NCBI GenBank assembly: GCA_023052935.1 | Contig: CM041292.1 | Coordinates: 38,384,639 to 38,448,638, forward strand | Reading direction: 5' to 3' | Length of the DNA: 64,000 nt | Source of the DNA: Piezodorus guildinii | Taxonomy: Eukaryota; Arthropoda; Insecta; Hemiptera; Pentatomidae | Shown: piece by piece, positions 51,036-60,932 of the stretch | Numbering within the stretch: the first letter of the stretch is position 1 | Layout of the letters: each line of letters begins with the position of its first letter | Notes under the pieces: generated by a model | The model's input: the letters and a program-made list of their open reading frames with translations, nothing else | Told to the model about the DNA's origin: nothing | The model's database searches: none | Position numbers and translations under genes: made by a program

Positions 51036-54000
51036 TCATTTCTTGGATGTATCTTCCGGTTTGATCGGTACGATATTGATTTGATTCGCATTGGCTTCCT
51101 CACTCAAACATAACTGATTAAGGTCTATATCGATGTAGGGTATGTCCTTTGTTACATCTTCAGGAACGTATGTGGTTTCCTTGGGCTCTATTGAATCAAC
51201 GGAAGACAGCGCGGATAATTTTTCGTCAGTTTCGTTTTCTACTTCTGACGGTACTTTGAAAATTATCTGCGTCATCGGTCGCTCTTTCATGCGGTCATCT
51301 AACTCCTTCCTGGTCCCCGGTGTCGGGACGATGTAGTCCGGTTGGGTCGGCACCAGCGGGCGCCTGCCGCGGTCCATGTTCTCCGTGTCGTAGAGCCTGC
51401 TATGGATATAGAGGTCTTTGAAAGCATGAAGTTTTTGTGTTGTTAAATATGTTGTCAGTATATTTTCATTGTAATCCACAAATTCTCTAACTTTTTTTTC
51501 TATGGCAACTTTGAGGTCTGGAATGTAATTAAACAAATCCTCCAGAAGTTCCTTGTCTTTATCGGATATCTGAAAAAACAACAAAATCTTATGTTACAAG
51601 GCAAACACTATGCTAAATAACATTCATCTATGGTGTAGTGCCAAGCATAACTGCCTTTTCTGCCCAAGGTCGTGGGTTCAAACACGACAGATGGTTCTGG
51701 CCTCAAGCTTTTGTGATGCCAGGTACTCGTTAAGATTCCTTTCCTAATCAAATCTGGATAGCCAAAATTTAGGACTCGCACTGTAGCATCGACCGGTTAG
51801 CCACAGTAGCATAAAGTTATTAAATAAATAAACTATGTTGAAATTTTAATCGACATTGCATTCAATGTTTAGATGATAATGAAATTATGTATTTGTTTGT
51901 TTATTTATTTAACATCACTTTATGTTACTGTGGCTAATTGGACGATGATGCTGTGGGAGTCCTAAATTTCGCCTATTCAGGTTTAATAAGGATAGGGATC
52001 TTTGATGGATAGCTGACATCGCACAGAAAAGTAATATTTCATGTTATCCGCATATATTAAAAAAAATCTGGTTAGGCAACTCATGACTTTCACTTACCTC
52101 TTCTGTTAAAATCAATTATGAACTATAAAATAAACATAAAGTTAAAAAAAAGTTTCAAGTCAATTGAAAAGATCTGGTGCGAACAACACTTGACTTTCAC
52201 TTATCTCAGCTGTTAAAATATATTAAATAACTATCAAAGAAACACAAATTTAACATTTTAAAGCAAATTTAAGTAAAAAGTGTATTCAGTTTCGTTGGAA
52301 ACATATATAAATAAAAATAAACTTTATTCACATATTTACATTTTGACAAAATGTTAACAATGATTTTGGATGAGTCATCCTTAGAATCAGAAAATATTTT
52401 TGTTTTTTTGTGATTATAGTACATTAGCCTAATGGCAAACATATGGTGAAAAATTGAGGTTACTTTGCGATTGTAGGAAAAATTATACAAAAAACCTACG
52501 CATACAAAAAACCTACGCATTTTTTTTTTTTTTTTTTTTAAATAAAAATAAACTTTATTTACATTTTGACAAAATGTTAACAATAATAACTATCAAAGAA
52601 ACACAAATTTAACATTTTAAAGCAAATTTAAGAAAAAAGTGTATTCAGTTTCGTTGGAAACATATGATTTAGATTAAAGACTATAGCAATACCAAATTGT
52701 TACGTATAATTATCAATAAGAATTGTATGCCCTATTGGTCACTTAAGATTACCTTTTACAACTTTGTATATGAGATAATATTTTTTCTAAAATCTTTAGC
52801 TTTCCAACGGCATATTATAAATCTTTTTTACTATTCTTATTTACAAAAAACAAAAATCACATAAAACAAATATTTTAGCTCATTTCGCATTTAGTTCGTT
52901 ATCAAATTCGTTCAACTTTAATATTTACACACAGACTTTTTTGTAGGACTTGGTCATTTAAACTAAGAGGACCCTAAAACGTTTATTTCCGTTAAAAAAT
53001 GGAATTCGAAAATTTTCACGATCAAATTACTTCCCCATAATATATACGATGCTATATGCTGTATATCGTATTTCATATATATGTAAGTGAATGTAAAATA
53101 GAAGAAGTGGGCCATTTTTTGCAAACTTGCATGACTATTTATTTAAAAAACTTTCATTAAACTCAAATTAACTTTTCAAGAGTAAAAAAAAATTTTTTTT
53201 TACCTAACATATGACTACATTATTTTTTGTTCACGGACAAATTTGGAGTGTATTACTATATTATTAGGTGCGTCTACATTGTTTAAGGGGTTAACAAAAC
53301 GAAATTTGTAAAGAACAAAAGTTAACAATTAAATGCTACTCCTTTTAAGGAAAAAAATATTTAAGACCGCGCTACACGACGAGAGTAGGAGAAAATAAAA
53401 TATGAAGATATGTGAAGGTTTGATGTCATGTGAATTATCATGCACTATCACACACTTTCAATATATTATAATTAAAAATGCATTTTCTGTAAAACTTAAT
53501 CATTTCATTTTACTTTCACTTACCTATATTTGAAATATATACTTAGTGAGGGAAAGTATTGCGATCGTGAAAATTTTCGAATTCCAGTTTTCAACGGAAA
53601 TACACGTTTTAGGGTCCCCTGAGGCCTAATAGCCAAGTCCCGCAAAAAGGTGTGTGTGTGTGTGTGTGGTAACTCCCGAGCAAAATCGAAAAGTCCTGTG
53701 AAACTGAAATTTCATATTTAGGGCAGCCATGTTAGGCCCGAGATGTTCCAGAAACTTTTTCATCAAAATCAGCTAATCAGAAGAGCAACATTATATCAGG
53801 AATTTTGCACCTTTTTATGATTTTCTTAGAAACGGCTCTAACGATTTTGATTGAAATTCGATGTAAAATCTAATGGGCTTTAATATCATGTAGGTTTCAT
53901 TCTTATTAAAATAGTCTGACAGGGCTTAAATGCCGATATTTCAAACTCTCCTTCAAATGGAAGTTGAGCGAATTTGATAAACAACTAAAGAAGAAAAATG

Positions 54001-56328
54001 CAAACATATTTTTTTATGCAATTATTGTGTTTTTAAACATTTTGATTAAACTCGCTGTGTTGATGTAAAATTTAATGGGCTTTATATGATTTTATGGGGT
54101 TTCATTCTGATTAAAATAGTTTGACAGGGCTTAAATGCCGATATTTTAAATTTTCTCCCTCCAAACTACCTTTAATTTTGTACATTCCAAAAGATTAACC
54201 ATATCATCTTTATGGCACTGATGAAGGGCGGCTAAATATTAAAGTTGAGCGAAATTGATAAACAAGTAAAGGAAAAAAGTGTTAACATATTTTTGTGTGC
54301 AATTTTGGTGTTTTTGAACACAAGAATAGTAATATAGATGTATAATATACCGTTGGATTGCTAAAGGTTTTAGAAAAAATATTATCTGATACGCGGAATT
54401 CTAAAGGGTAATGGAGAGTGATGAAAAGCCGATAAAACTAACTGTTTTTGGTTCCTGAAAAGGGAAATGTTGACCGCGTTGCCACCTGGCGGCCTGGCAA
54501 AAAAGTAGAGCGCCCCTAGTGTGAATATCTTCAGTTGGAGGTGATTACCCCAAACACTAACTGATTGTTGTAGATACAAATTAATAGATTTTTTAATAAA
54601 ACACATGTTTATATTGAAATTCAATTTAAGTAATTTTTTAACAATTTATTTTAATCTCTACATGCATTTAAAAATTCTTAATTTGATTTTAACAACGGAG
54701 AGAACTGAAAGTCCTATGTTGCGCGCCCCAGATTTTTATATTATTGTAAATAAAGTTTAATTTCTTAAGGTTTTAGTTTCTATATTAAAAAAACATGTTT
54801 ATATAATACGTATATTACGATTGTTTTGATATACATTTATCACCTTAGTTTTGTTATATTTAAAAAAAAAAAATCATCTTTAATATTATCATAAGATTTT
54901 TTGATTTATTCGATTAAACGTGATTTAATTCAATAACTCAGTTATTTTTGAAGATAGAGAAAAAAATTATTATTAAAAAAAAAAAAAAAAAAAAAAAGGA
55001 AATTGAAAACAAAATTAAATCTCGCCTATAAATACGCTAGTAACTACGTTATTTTCGAAGATAGAGAAAAAATCATGATTGTTTTTCAACCAAAAAACAG
55101 CGAGTAATTATAAAAAGAGAGAAAAAAGAAAAGACAAAAATTGAAATTTCACCCATAAATACGCCCATAACTCAGTTATTTTTGGAGATAGAGAAAAATA
55201 TGCATAGAGTTTTAGAATCAGTAAAGCGCGATAAATTAAAAAAAAAAAAAAATCCAAATCTGTATTCAAGTAACAAATTATAATAGATGTAATTCCACCA
55301 AAAATGTTTATTATTGAAGATACAGAAAAATCGAAAAGATTTTCGAGATTAAGGCAACGCGATGAACAAAGAAAAAAAAATTAAAAAAAATCATCTTATA
55401 TGGTCAAGCCACAACTTATTAGAGATGCGATTCCCTGATAACTCGGTTATTATTGATAATGATAAAATTTAAGGTGTTCTGGAATCAGGAAATTTTAATT
55501 GAATTAAAATTAAAAGAAAAGGAAAGGAAATAGTAACGCAGTCCTGTATGAATGCTTTTGGTTTATTATTTTCATAATGAACCTTTGCAACCGACCTAAA
55601 AAAACATTATCCCCACTCTCAGGGCTTACTTTCAGGATGCGTAGAATCCGAATAACGAATAAAAGAAAATACGTTTCTCCTAATAAATATAATAATATAT
55701 AAATACCATAATAATTTGCAGCGTTTAAAAAGTAATATCATAAAAATTTATGACTTTCGTGAATCCTGAAGCACTCACTTTCACGAACTTTTAACTACCT
55801 CTTTACTCACCGTGTAGCACGGCCTTTGGTATTGGAAGTTTATAGTTTATAAATACAATAAAATGGAATTGCACCAGCTGTTTGCTCTTTGATATGTTTT
55901 GTGTTTGAACTTTTAATTTATTTATTTTTTTGAAAAAACTTTTCTGTTTTATAGTCCATTTTACGAGACATACCTTCTCCCATTTACAAATATTGAAGCA
56001 GTAGGCTACCGCCTCGTAGAAGGTAACGTTTTCGTCTTCAATCTGTAAAATTAAATTTGTCACTGACATTAGCATAACAAGTAATTTTTATTAAATTTAT
56101 TATGCAAATATACAAGATAATAGGATGATGTGTTACCTTGTTTAGGTATAATGTTTGTATTTCTTCCATGAACAGCGGAAATCGATCATGATACAAAGCA
56201 TAAGCCCAAGGTTCCCTGAAGAAAACGTATAAATCGCTAATAAGCTCTCCTTGCCAGCGAAGCAGCAGCTTATTCAGCAATGATTCGTGTTTTTTATAAA
56301 GGCATATCATATTGTGAATGTCAATTTT
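51036..56328 (-). CDS. Unrecognised insect protein, three 3' exons
   Basis: Three minus-strand exons: 56328-56137 (64 codons), 56042-55974 (23 codons) and 51569-51036 (178 codons including the stop). Each junction is a good GT/AG site and all introns are phase 0, so they concatenate cleanly to 264 residues. The first two are hydrophobic-aromatic and helical (LLLRWQGELISDLYVFFREP, YALYHDRFPLFMEEIQTL, EDENVTFYEAVAYCFNICKW). The last begins helical (DKELLEDLFNYIPDLKVAIE), has a basic-proline turn (RGRRPLVPTQPDYIVPTPG), and ends in an acidic, probably disordered tail (IDLNQLCLSEEANANQINI). No signal peptide or membrane span. I do not recognise the family. Codon openness and splice fit make a real gene very likely. 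The 5' exons are not identified. The 4.4 kb intron is filled with SINEs and Helentron-like copies. Confidence 0.75.
51629..51834 (+). mobile_element. SINE-2 copy, internally deleted
   Basis: TGGTGTAGTGCCAAGCATAA and CGTGGGTTCAAACACGACAG form the tRNA-like head. The body resumes at TGATGCCAGGTACTCGTTAA and ends CCACAGTAGCATAAAG then TTAAATAAATAAA. It lies head to head with the copy at 51900. Confidence 0.75.
51900..52035 (-). mobile_element. SINE-2 copy, 5'-truncated
   Basis: TTTATTTAACATCACTTTAT, GTTACTGTGGCTAATTGG, GAGTCCTAAATTTCGCC and CAGGTTTAATAAGGATAGGG are the reversed body and tail. With the copy at 51629 it makes an inverted pair about 70 bases apart. Confidence 0.75.
52067..53094 (+). 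mobile_element. Helentron/HINE-like copy with a nested retroposed insert
   Basis: It opens TCTGGTTAGGCAACTCATGA with CTTTCACTTACCTC. A second family 5' end (TCTGGTGCGAACAACACTTG) follows at about 52169. After an insert with a poly-T run (52518-52539) the family sequence resumes to GTAAGTGAATGT at 53094. A 60-base block (ACAAATTTAACATTTTAAAG onward) occurs on both sides of the insert (52244 and 52600). Confidence 0.55.
53095..53511. other. Intron DNA, nothing recognised
   Basis: AT-rich sequence between two Helentron-like copies in the large intron of the unrecognised gene. Confidence 0.55.
53512..54732 (-). mobile_element. Helentron/HINE-like element with internal duplication
   Basis: The left edge ACTTTCACTTACCTATATTT has the usual hairpin. 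The right edge is AACTGAAAGTCCTATGTTGC followed by GCGCCCCAGA. A CA/GT microsatellite lies at about 53651-53667. At 1,221 bp it is longer than the 891-bp full copies because a central block (GACAGGGCTTAAATGCCGAT) occurs twice (about 53921 and 54123). Confidence 0.65.
54930..55470. repeat. Decayed tandem repeat, unit about 106-138 bp
   Basis: A core of the form GTTATTTTTGAAGATAGAGA recurs at about 54941, 55048, 55176, 55306 and 55445, usually preceded by ATAAATACGC and AACTC. The spacing is 106-138 bases. Poly-A runs of varying length separate the units. Confidence 0.65.
55471..55973. other. Intron DNA, nothing recognised
   Basis: AT-rich end of the large intron of the unrecognised gene, running up to the donor of its middle exon. 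Confidence 0.55.
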
Positions 56329-56503
56329 CTAAACAGAAAACATAACCTTATCAATTATTGATAGAGGCTATAAACATTACTTTAAAAAAAATCTTTGATA
56401 GTTCCTGAGAAACCCTTGGTATCGTGTTCTCTATGTCTATAGCTTGGTGACAGATTGGTTTTCTTTAAACGTATTATCAATTTTGTTGACACTATAAAGC
56501 AGT

Positions 56504-56538
<35 letters not shown>

Positions 56539-56601
56539 TCCCGGAGTTTACTTCTATCTTCTATAAATTGAATAAGTAAAATTTAATGTTGAACCTGATA
56601 G
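56329..56601. other. Upstream intron or intergenic DNA
   Basis: Contains a long poly-A run (56506-56535). No upstream exon of the minus-strand gene could be identified. Confidence 0.5.
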
Positions 56602-56805
56602 ATGGAACTGGGATTTTTAAAGAGAGTGAAAAATCCTTCGTTATTCCGCCCTTAGAGGGAATGTAAAATGGTGGTCCAGAGCCTGTGCTAAGTCACGTAA
56701 TCTTTAAAGATCCCATCCCAATAAAACCTGGATGGGCAAAGTTTAAAACTTCCACTTTAATATCTTCCGATAGCCAGAATTACGTTAAATGAATAAAAAT
56801 AAACT
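56602..56805 (+). mobile_element. SINE-2 copy, 5'-truncated
   Basis: AGTGAAAAATCCTTCGTTAT, CCCTTAGAGGGAATGTAAAA, TGGTCCAGAGCCTGTGCTAA, AAAACCTGGATGGGCAAAG and TTACGTTAAATGAATAAA follow the family body and tail. The tRNA-like head is missing. Confidence 0.7.
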
Positions 56806-57003
56806 AAAATTTAAAACTTATGTAAGAAGGTATTTATTCAAATACTCATAAAGAAATCAAATATTTTTATTATCTTTTGAGACACATCATATATCCTCTG
56901 TTCTTATTGTTGAAATGTTAGAAAATAATTAATTTTATAAGGTTGTATATAATTATAAAATATATAATAATAAAATGAGGTTGTGAATCTGCAGTAGTAG
57001 TAG

Positions 57004-57300
57004 TGTTGTAAAAAAAACAACTCGAAAATTGAAGGCTCAGAGACTGGACCCGTAGCACGAGCTCTGTAAGTCTGCTGGAGCCCTCAGCTAAAAAGCTCGA
57101 GCCTTCTAGCCTCAAAGAAAAAGACTCGAGTCTTATCTCAACCTTTAGGAAGAACTGTGATGGACTAAATACATTTTCTTAAATTAGAAGTTCTCTAGAA
57201 CACTTTGCTGTATAATAATCATCAAAATTTTGCGAAATTTCCCTTTAAGCATTTAATTTTACGCTAATTTTCATTCGCTTTTCGTGAACGAATTAATTTT
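57004..57300. repeat. Family Y repeat, copy 1
   Basis: GTTGTAAAAAAAACAACTCG, AAAATTGAAGGCTCAGAG, then GACTCGAGTCTTATCTCAAC and CATTTAATTTTACGCTAATT. The same order of blocks recurs at 58025-58440 and the first block again at 59884. Flanking TAAGCAGAATC sequence (57608 and 59868) occurs in opposite orientation, suggesting the remains of an inverted-repeat element now interrupted by SINEs. Confidence 0.55.
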
Positions 57301-57323
57301 TCACCATTTCAACTATTCCTACT

Positions 57324-57600
57324 AGGGATCACTCGTAGCTGGGTAGTTAGCATAACAGCCTCCTATGCCAAATTTCACGGGTTCAAACCCGCAGGTGGTC
57401 CTAGGATTTGTTAATGGGAGTAAAAAATCCTTTGTTAGGCCGTCCTTCGGAGGGTACGTTAAAAGGTGGTCCCGAGCGATATCAGGTACTCGTTAAAGAT
57501 CCTTGTCTTAATATAATCTGGATAGGCAAAATTTAGGACTCCCACTGTAGCACCGTCCGATTAGCCATAGTAGCATAAAGTGACGTTAAATAAATAAACA
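57324..57600 (+). mobile_element. SINE-2 copy, complete
   Basis: GGGATCACTCGTAGCTGGGT, the A-box-like TAGTTAGCATAACAGCC, and the B-box-like CGGGTTCAAACCCGCAGGTG. The body is GGTCCTAGGATTTG, CCTTCGGAGGGTACGTTAAA, ATCAGGTACTCGTTAAAGAT and ATAGTAGCATAAAGTGACG. The tail is TTAAATAAATAAACA. The B box is the best preserved of all copies. Confidence 0.85.
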
Positions 57601-58024
57601 ACACTAAGCAGAATCTTTCATTTTGCTAAGTGGTAGGTACTCCCTACTACTCGTGCTTTATTGCATACTCAACTTTTTGAATTTCGGGGTCCAAACCCAA
57701 TGATACAATTACTGAATGGATCCGCGAAATAATTGTTGGGAGCCATTGATCTTGATATAATCACACAGTTAAGGAATGTGTATATGAACTACAAAATTAA
57801 CGAAATAATAAGCAACCGTACTCTTTATAGCAGGGGTTCTCAACTAGTGGTCTAAGGGGTTCGCGAGATGTCATTGGGAAATTATTTTTAATTACCTTAA
57901 CGTAAAATATTTGTGAAGCCTTAGTTAAAAGCTAAGAATCACACATTATAAACGGACAAATTTAACATTTTAAGTTATATAATTGCTTGTGTTTACAAAC
58001 AGATGCCTACTACTCAGTGTTAAG
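57601..58024. other. Mixed repeat remnants, including a hAT-like terminus
   Basis: 57832-57851 reads CAGGGGTTCTCAACTAGTGG, which matches the typical 5' terminus of hAT-superfamily elements. No matching inverted end was found, so only one end survives or the match is fortuitous. The sequence at 57606-57705 is an inverted, diverged copy of 59780-59875. Confidence 0.4.
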
Positions 58025-58440
58025 AGCTATAAGGCTCGAGCTTCCAAAGCTTGAGTCGCGTCGGTTCGTGCATTTAGAGCCTTATAACCTTGTAGCCTAA
58101 TAGAAAAACTCGAGTCTTATCTCAACCTTTATGAAGCACTGTGAGGGTTTAATACATTTTCCTCAATTAAAAGTTTTTTTTTTTCAGAAACAATTTTTTA
58201 TTGAATAATATTACAATCGGTCCAAATTAAGACATTTTTAATAGTGATAAAGTACAAAATTCATACTACATTCACACAATATATACAAAACAATAAAAAA
58301 TAAGTTTTCTAGACAATTTTGCTGAATAATAATCCTCAAAATACGAAATTTCCCTTCAAATGAAAAATAGCATTTAATTTTACCCAAATTTGCATTCGTT
58401 TTTCTGGCTGTATATTGTAAACGAGCGATGGCACAGGCTC
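58025..58440. repeat. Family Y repeat, copy 2, interrupted by a retroposed sequence
   Basis: AAGGCTCGAGCTTCCAAAGC, AAACTCGAGTCTTATCTCAA, GCATTTAATTTTACCCAAAT match copy 1. At about 58175-58305 an insert starts with poly-T, contains ATTTTTTATTGAATAATATT and is bordered by short AAGTTTT repeats, as expected of a minus-strand retroposed tail. Confidence 0.55.
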
Positions 58441-58592
58441 GGTACCACCTTTTAACGTCCCCGGACTTAGGACGGCATAACTAAGAATTTTTTACTCCCA
58501 TTAAAAATTCCTAGGACCACCTGCAGGTTTGAACCTGTGACCTTTAGCATAGGAGGCTGTTATGCTAACCACCCAGCTACAACTAATCCTCT
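58418..58592 (-). mobile_element. SINE-2 copy, head and partial body
   Basis: The reverse complement starts GGATTAGTTGTAGCTGGGTG, has GTTAGCATAACAGCCTCC and the B-box-like CAGGTTCAAACCTGCAGG. It then has CCTAGGAATTTTTAATGGGA and ends within GTGGTACCGAGCCTGTGCC. Confidence 0.75.
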
Positions 58593-58617
58593 TAATGTTG
58601 TAAAAAAAAGGCTCGAG

Positions 58618-59774
58618 AATTGTGACGTTGATTTCCAAAAGGTACTAAAGGACATTTTGACATATTTGTATTCTAATGGTTTAGGTTAATCTAAATCCGT
58701 CATCAGATGTTATCTGAAAAACATAAAAATTCTTTAAAAGCGTATTTGAAAATTACATTTCATTCCAAAAGATACTATATCCACATTTGATTTCATTCCA
58801 AAAGGTACCTATATTTCTACTATACGGCAGAAGCACCCAACTTCGTAATATATCACCTTAATTCATTGCTTTCTTCAATTTGTGCATTTCTATTGGTTCA
58901 TTTAGTACGTCTTGAATCACTGATGTTATTTTGAACAATATTTTTAAACCTAATAATCAGTTTTTAGGCTGTCTTAAACAACTTAATTGCTGGCTTTGGT
59001 TCTCGTAGGTTCCCAATTGAATTAAGTTTTTCATACTATGAATTTATTCTTGCAGCCAAATAAATTTGATATAAAATCATAAGACACTCACATTTTAATA
59101 GGACTAAATGGCATTTTAAACAGAAAATGGTTGCAATTAGAATTCCCTAACCTCGCTAAATATGAGAAGAAAAACCGTGCCTGATGTAACGTAATAGAAT
59201 TTTTTTCTTTTTTGAAAAATTTAAAAGACCGAAATAAAAGTTTAACGTTTACTCGTAGTTAATAATATAAATACATTTGTTAAATTCACAGAAAGAATAA
59301 TTAAAAGTTCAAAACAAATTTCATAATTACATGCTTATTATAGTGCAAAAAATAAATAAAAGGTCCTTTGAATATTCGCTTTCTTTATGAAGAATAGACA
59401 ATAAAATCTATTTAACCAACAAGGAAAGATGAGTGAGAAAAGGGAAATATACATAACTTAGTAATTAACATTATAAAGACATTAGTTGTGAGCAATGTTG
59501 TATTAGGAAGGTTATGATGACGGTTATCTCGCGTTATATCCTTCTAAATAGTACTATATCCCTTTAAATTCGTTCCTAAAAGAACTATATTCATATTATA
59601 TTGTTAAAAATTCATGGGAGAAGTGCAATAATTCGGAAATAAGTTGGTATCACGATTTAGATAAAAAAATAATCACGTAAATTGGTCCAATAATAAATAA
59701 ATGACAGATTAATGCGTTTCCTGTAAAATTGTCTAAAGTGAATAAAATACCTTTTGGAAATCAACGTCACAATT
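58618..59774. mobile_element. Family A element, internally deleted, inverted relative to the long copy
   Basis: TIRs AATTGTGACGTTGATTTCCA (58618) and TGGAAATCAACGTCACAATT (ending 59774). Shared interior with the 20252-22589 copy in reverse: GGCAGAAGCACCCAACTTCG, CCTAATAATCAGTTTTTAGG, GAAAAACCGTGCCTGATG, GCGTTTCCTGTAAAATTGTC. It lacks the 190-bp duplication and the palindromic MITEs. Confidence 0.75.
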
Positions 59775-60246
59775 GTATAATTGGGTATGAACCCTCAAAT
59801 TAAAAGTCGTGTATGTAATAAAGCACGACTACCGGCGCTCAAGAGTGAGTACGATTAAGCAAAAAGAAAGATTCTGCTTAGTGTTGTAAAAAAAGGCTGG
59901 AGAATTGAGGCTCTGAGATTAGAGCAGCAGTGCTGATACACACAAGTGAATAGAACGTGTATAATACAATCATGGAAATGCGGAATCTTGTCAGGGCTTA
60001 GTCCAAGTTGACTATTTTAAAAGTTTATCTATCTCTTATAATTTACTTATAAAATCACGATTTACCTTCGTCGTGAAACAGAGTATGTCACAGACGAGTT
60101 GGCATTCATTGATGATTATTCTGAAATAGCCTGGTCCGTGCCTGTCGAATGCGCTTCCCGTTTCCAAAGTTTTCCACTAAAATTTAAGATCAATAACAAT
60201 AATCAAAAATTAGATACTTGTGGAACTTATAACATTTTTATTACAG
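59775..60246. other. Repeat remnant and upstream region of the DENR-like gene
   Basis: Family Y sequence continues to about 59920. A plus-strand frame at about 60075-60260 (AFIDDYSEIAWSVPVECASR) is open but unrecognised. TTATTACAG at 60238-60246, directly before the ATG, looks like a splice acceptor, so a 5' UTR intron or an upstream exon is possible. Confidence 0.45.
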
Positions 60247-60741
60247 ATGGAAAATTATTGTACATCAAATTCGAATGGTTGTTATCCACTGGACGTGGAA
60301 TATTGCGGATCTTGCGGCTTGCCCTGTGACTTATGCATTTATTTTGAAAATTACGACTATTGTCTGGAATGGTTAAAGAAAAAACATCCTGATAGGTATC
60401 AAAAACTCTTAGCTGATAGTCTGAAAAATCTAAAGCTTCAAACGACCCCGAGCACTATCAATCTCAAAGTAAATGAGGACAACCTATTCGTAGGAATATC
60501 AGAGAAGCGTCAGAAAAATGGAATATACAAAACAACGATATCAGGATTGAATAAATTCGGAGTAAATGTGAGAGACGCTTCTGAATATTTGGGGAAAATG
60601 TGGCACTGTGGCTTTGCAGTGGACGGTGAAGATGTGGTCGTCGAGGGGGCTCGGAAGCAAGAACTGTACAACCTCTTAGCTGAGAAGTGGGAGATAGATC
60701 CCTTTGATATAGAAGACTTGGATGACCTCAATCCTCTCTAA
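60247..60741 (+). CDS. DENR-like (density-regulated protein) translation factor, short and divergent
   Basis: ATG 60247 to TAA 60739-60741, 164 residues, one exon. The N-terminal part has the DENR zinc motif YCGSCGLPCDLCIYF (human YCGVC...YCEYM) and CLEWLKKKHPDRYQKLLADS. The C-terminal half is a SUI1/eIF1-like domain: YKTTISGLNKFGVNVRDASE, FAVDGEDVVVEGARKQEL, EKW, and the acidic end FDIEDLDDLNPL that matches DENR's SIEDLGE. DENR pairs with MCT-1 in ribosome recycling and reinitiation. Human DENR is 198 residues and has a Lys/Gly-rich linker that is much shorter here. The divergence suggests a paralogue or fast-evolving copy, not the standard gene. An acceptor-like TTACAG abuts the ATG. AATAAA follows at 60747-60752, and a transposon starts 66 bases after the stop. 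Confidence 0.75.
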   Translation: MENYCTSNSNGCYPLDVEYCGSCGLPCDLCIYFENYDYCLEWLKKKHPDRYQKLLADSLKNLKLQTTPSTINLKVNEDNLFVGISEKRQKNGIYKTTISGLNKFGVNVRDASEYLGKMWHCGFAVDGEDVVVEGARKQELYNLLAEKWEIDPFDIEDLDDLNPL

Positions 60742-60932
60742 TGCTAAATAAACTATTTGTAGTTATTTCTTTGTTTCACTTCCTGCAGTTACTTAAAGGT
60801 TTATTGTAGTCGCGTCAATGAAGCTTTTCCGTCGAAAGTCAATCCTAGAAAGTCCTCAGAAACAGCTCCGATTTTGATAATTTTTTTATAATAATCAAAA
60901 TAGAAACCTTTCAAAGGGGGGAATTGATTTTT

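Noticed and set aside
54930..55470. CRISPR-like repeat array
   Set aside because: Eukaryotic context, unequal spacing and diverged units; it is an old tandem repeat.
60510..60731. Minus-strand frame opposite the DENR-like gene
   Set aside because: It is the antisense shadow of a recognisable SUI1 domain.
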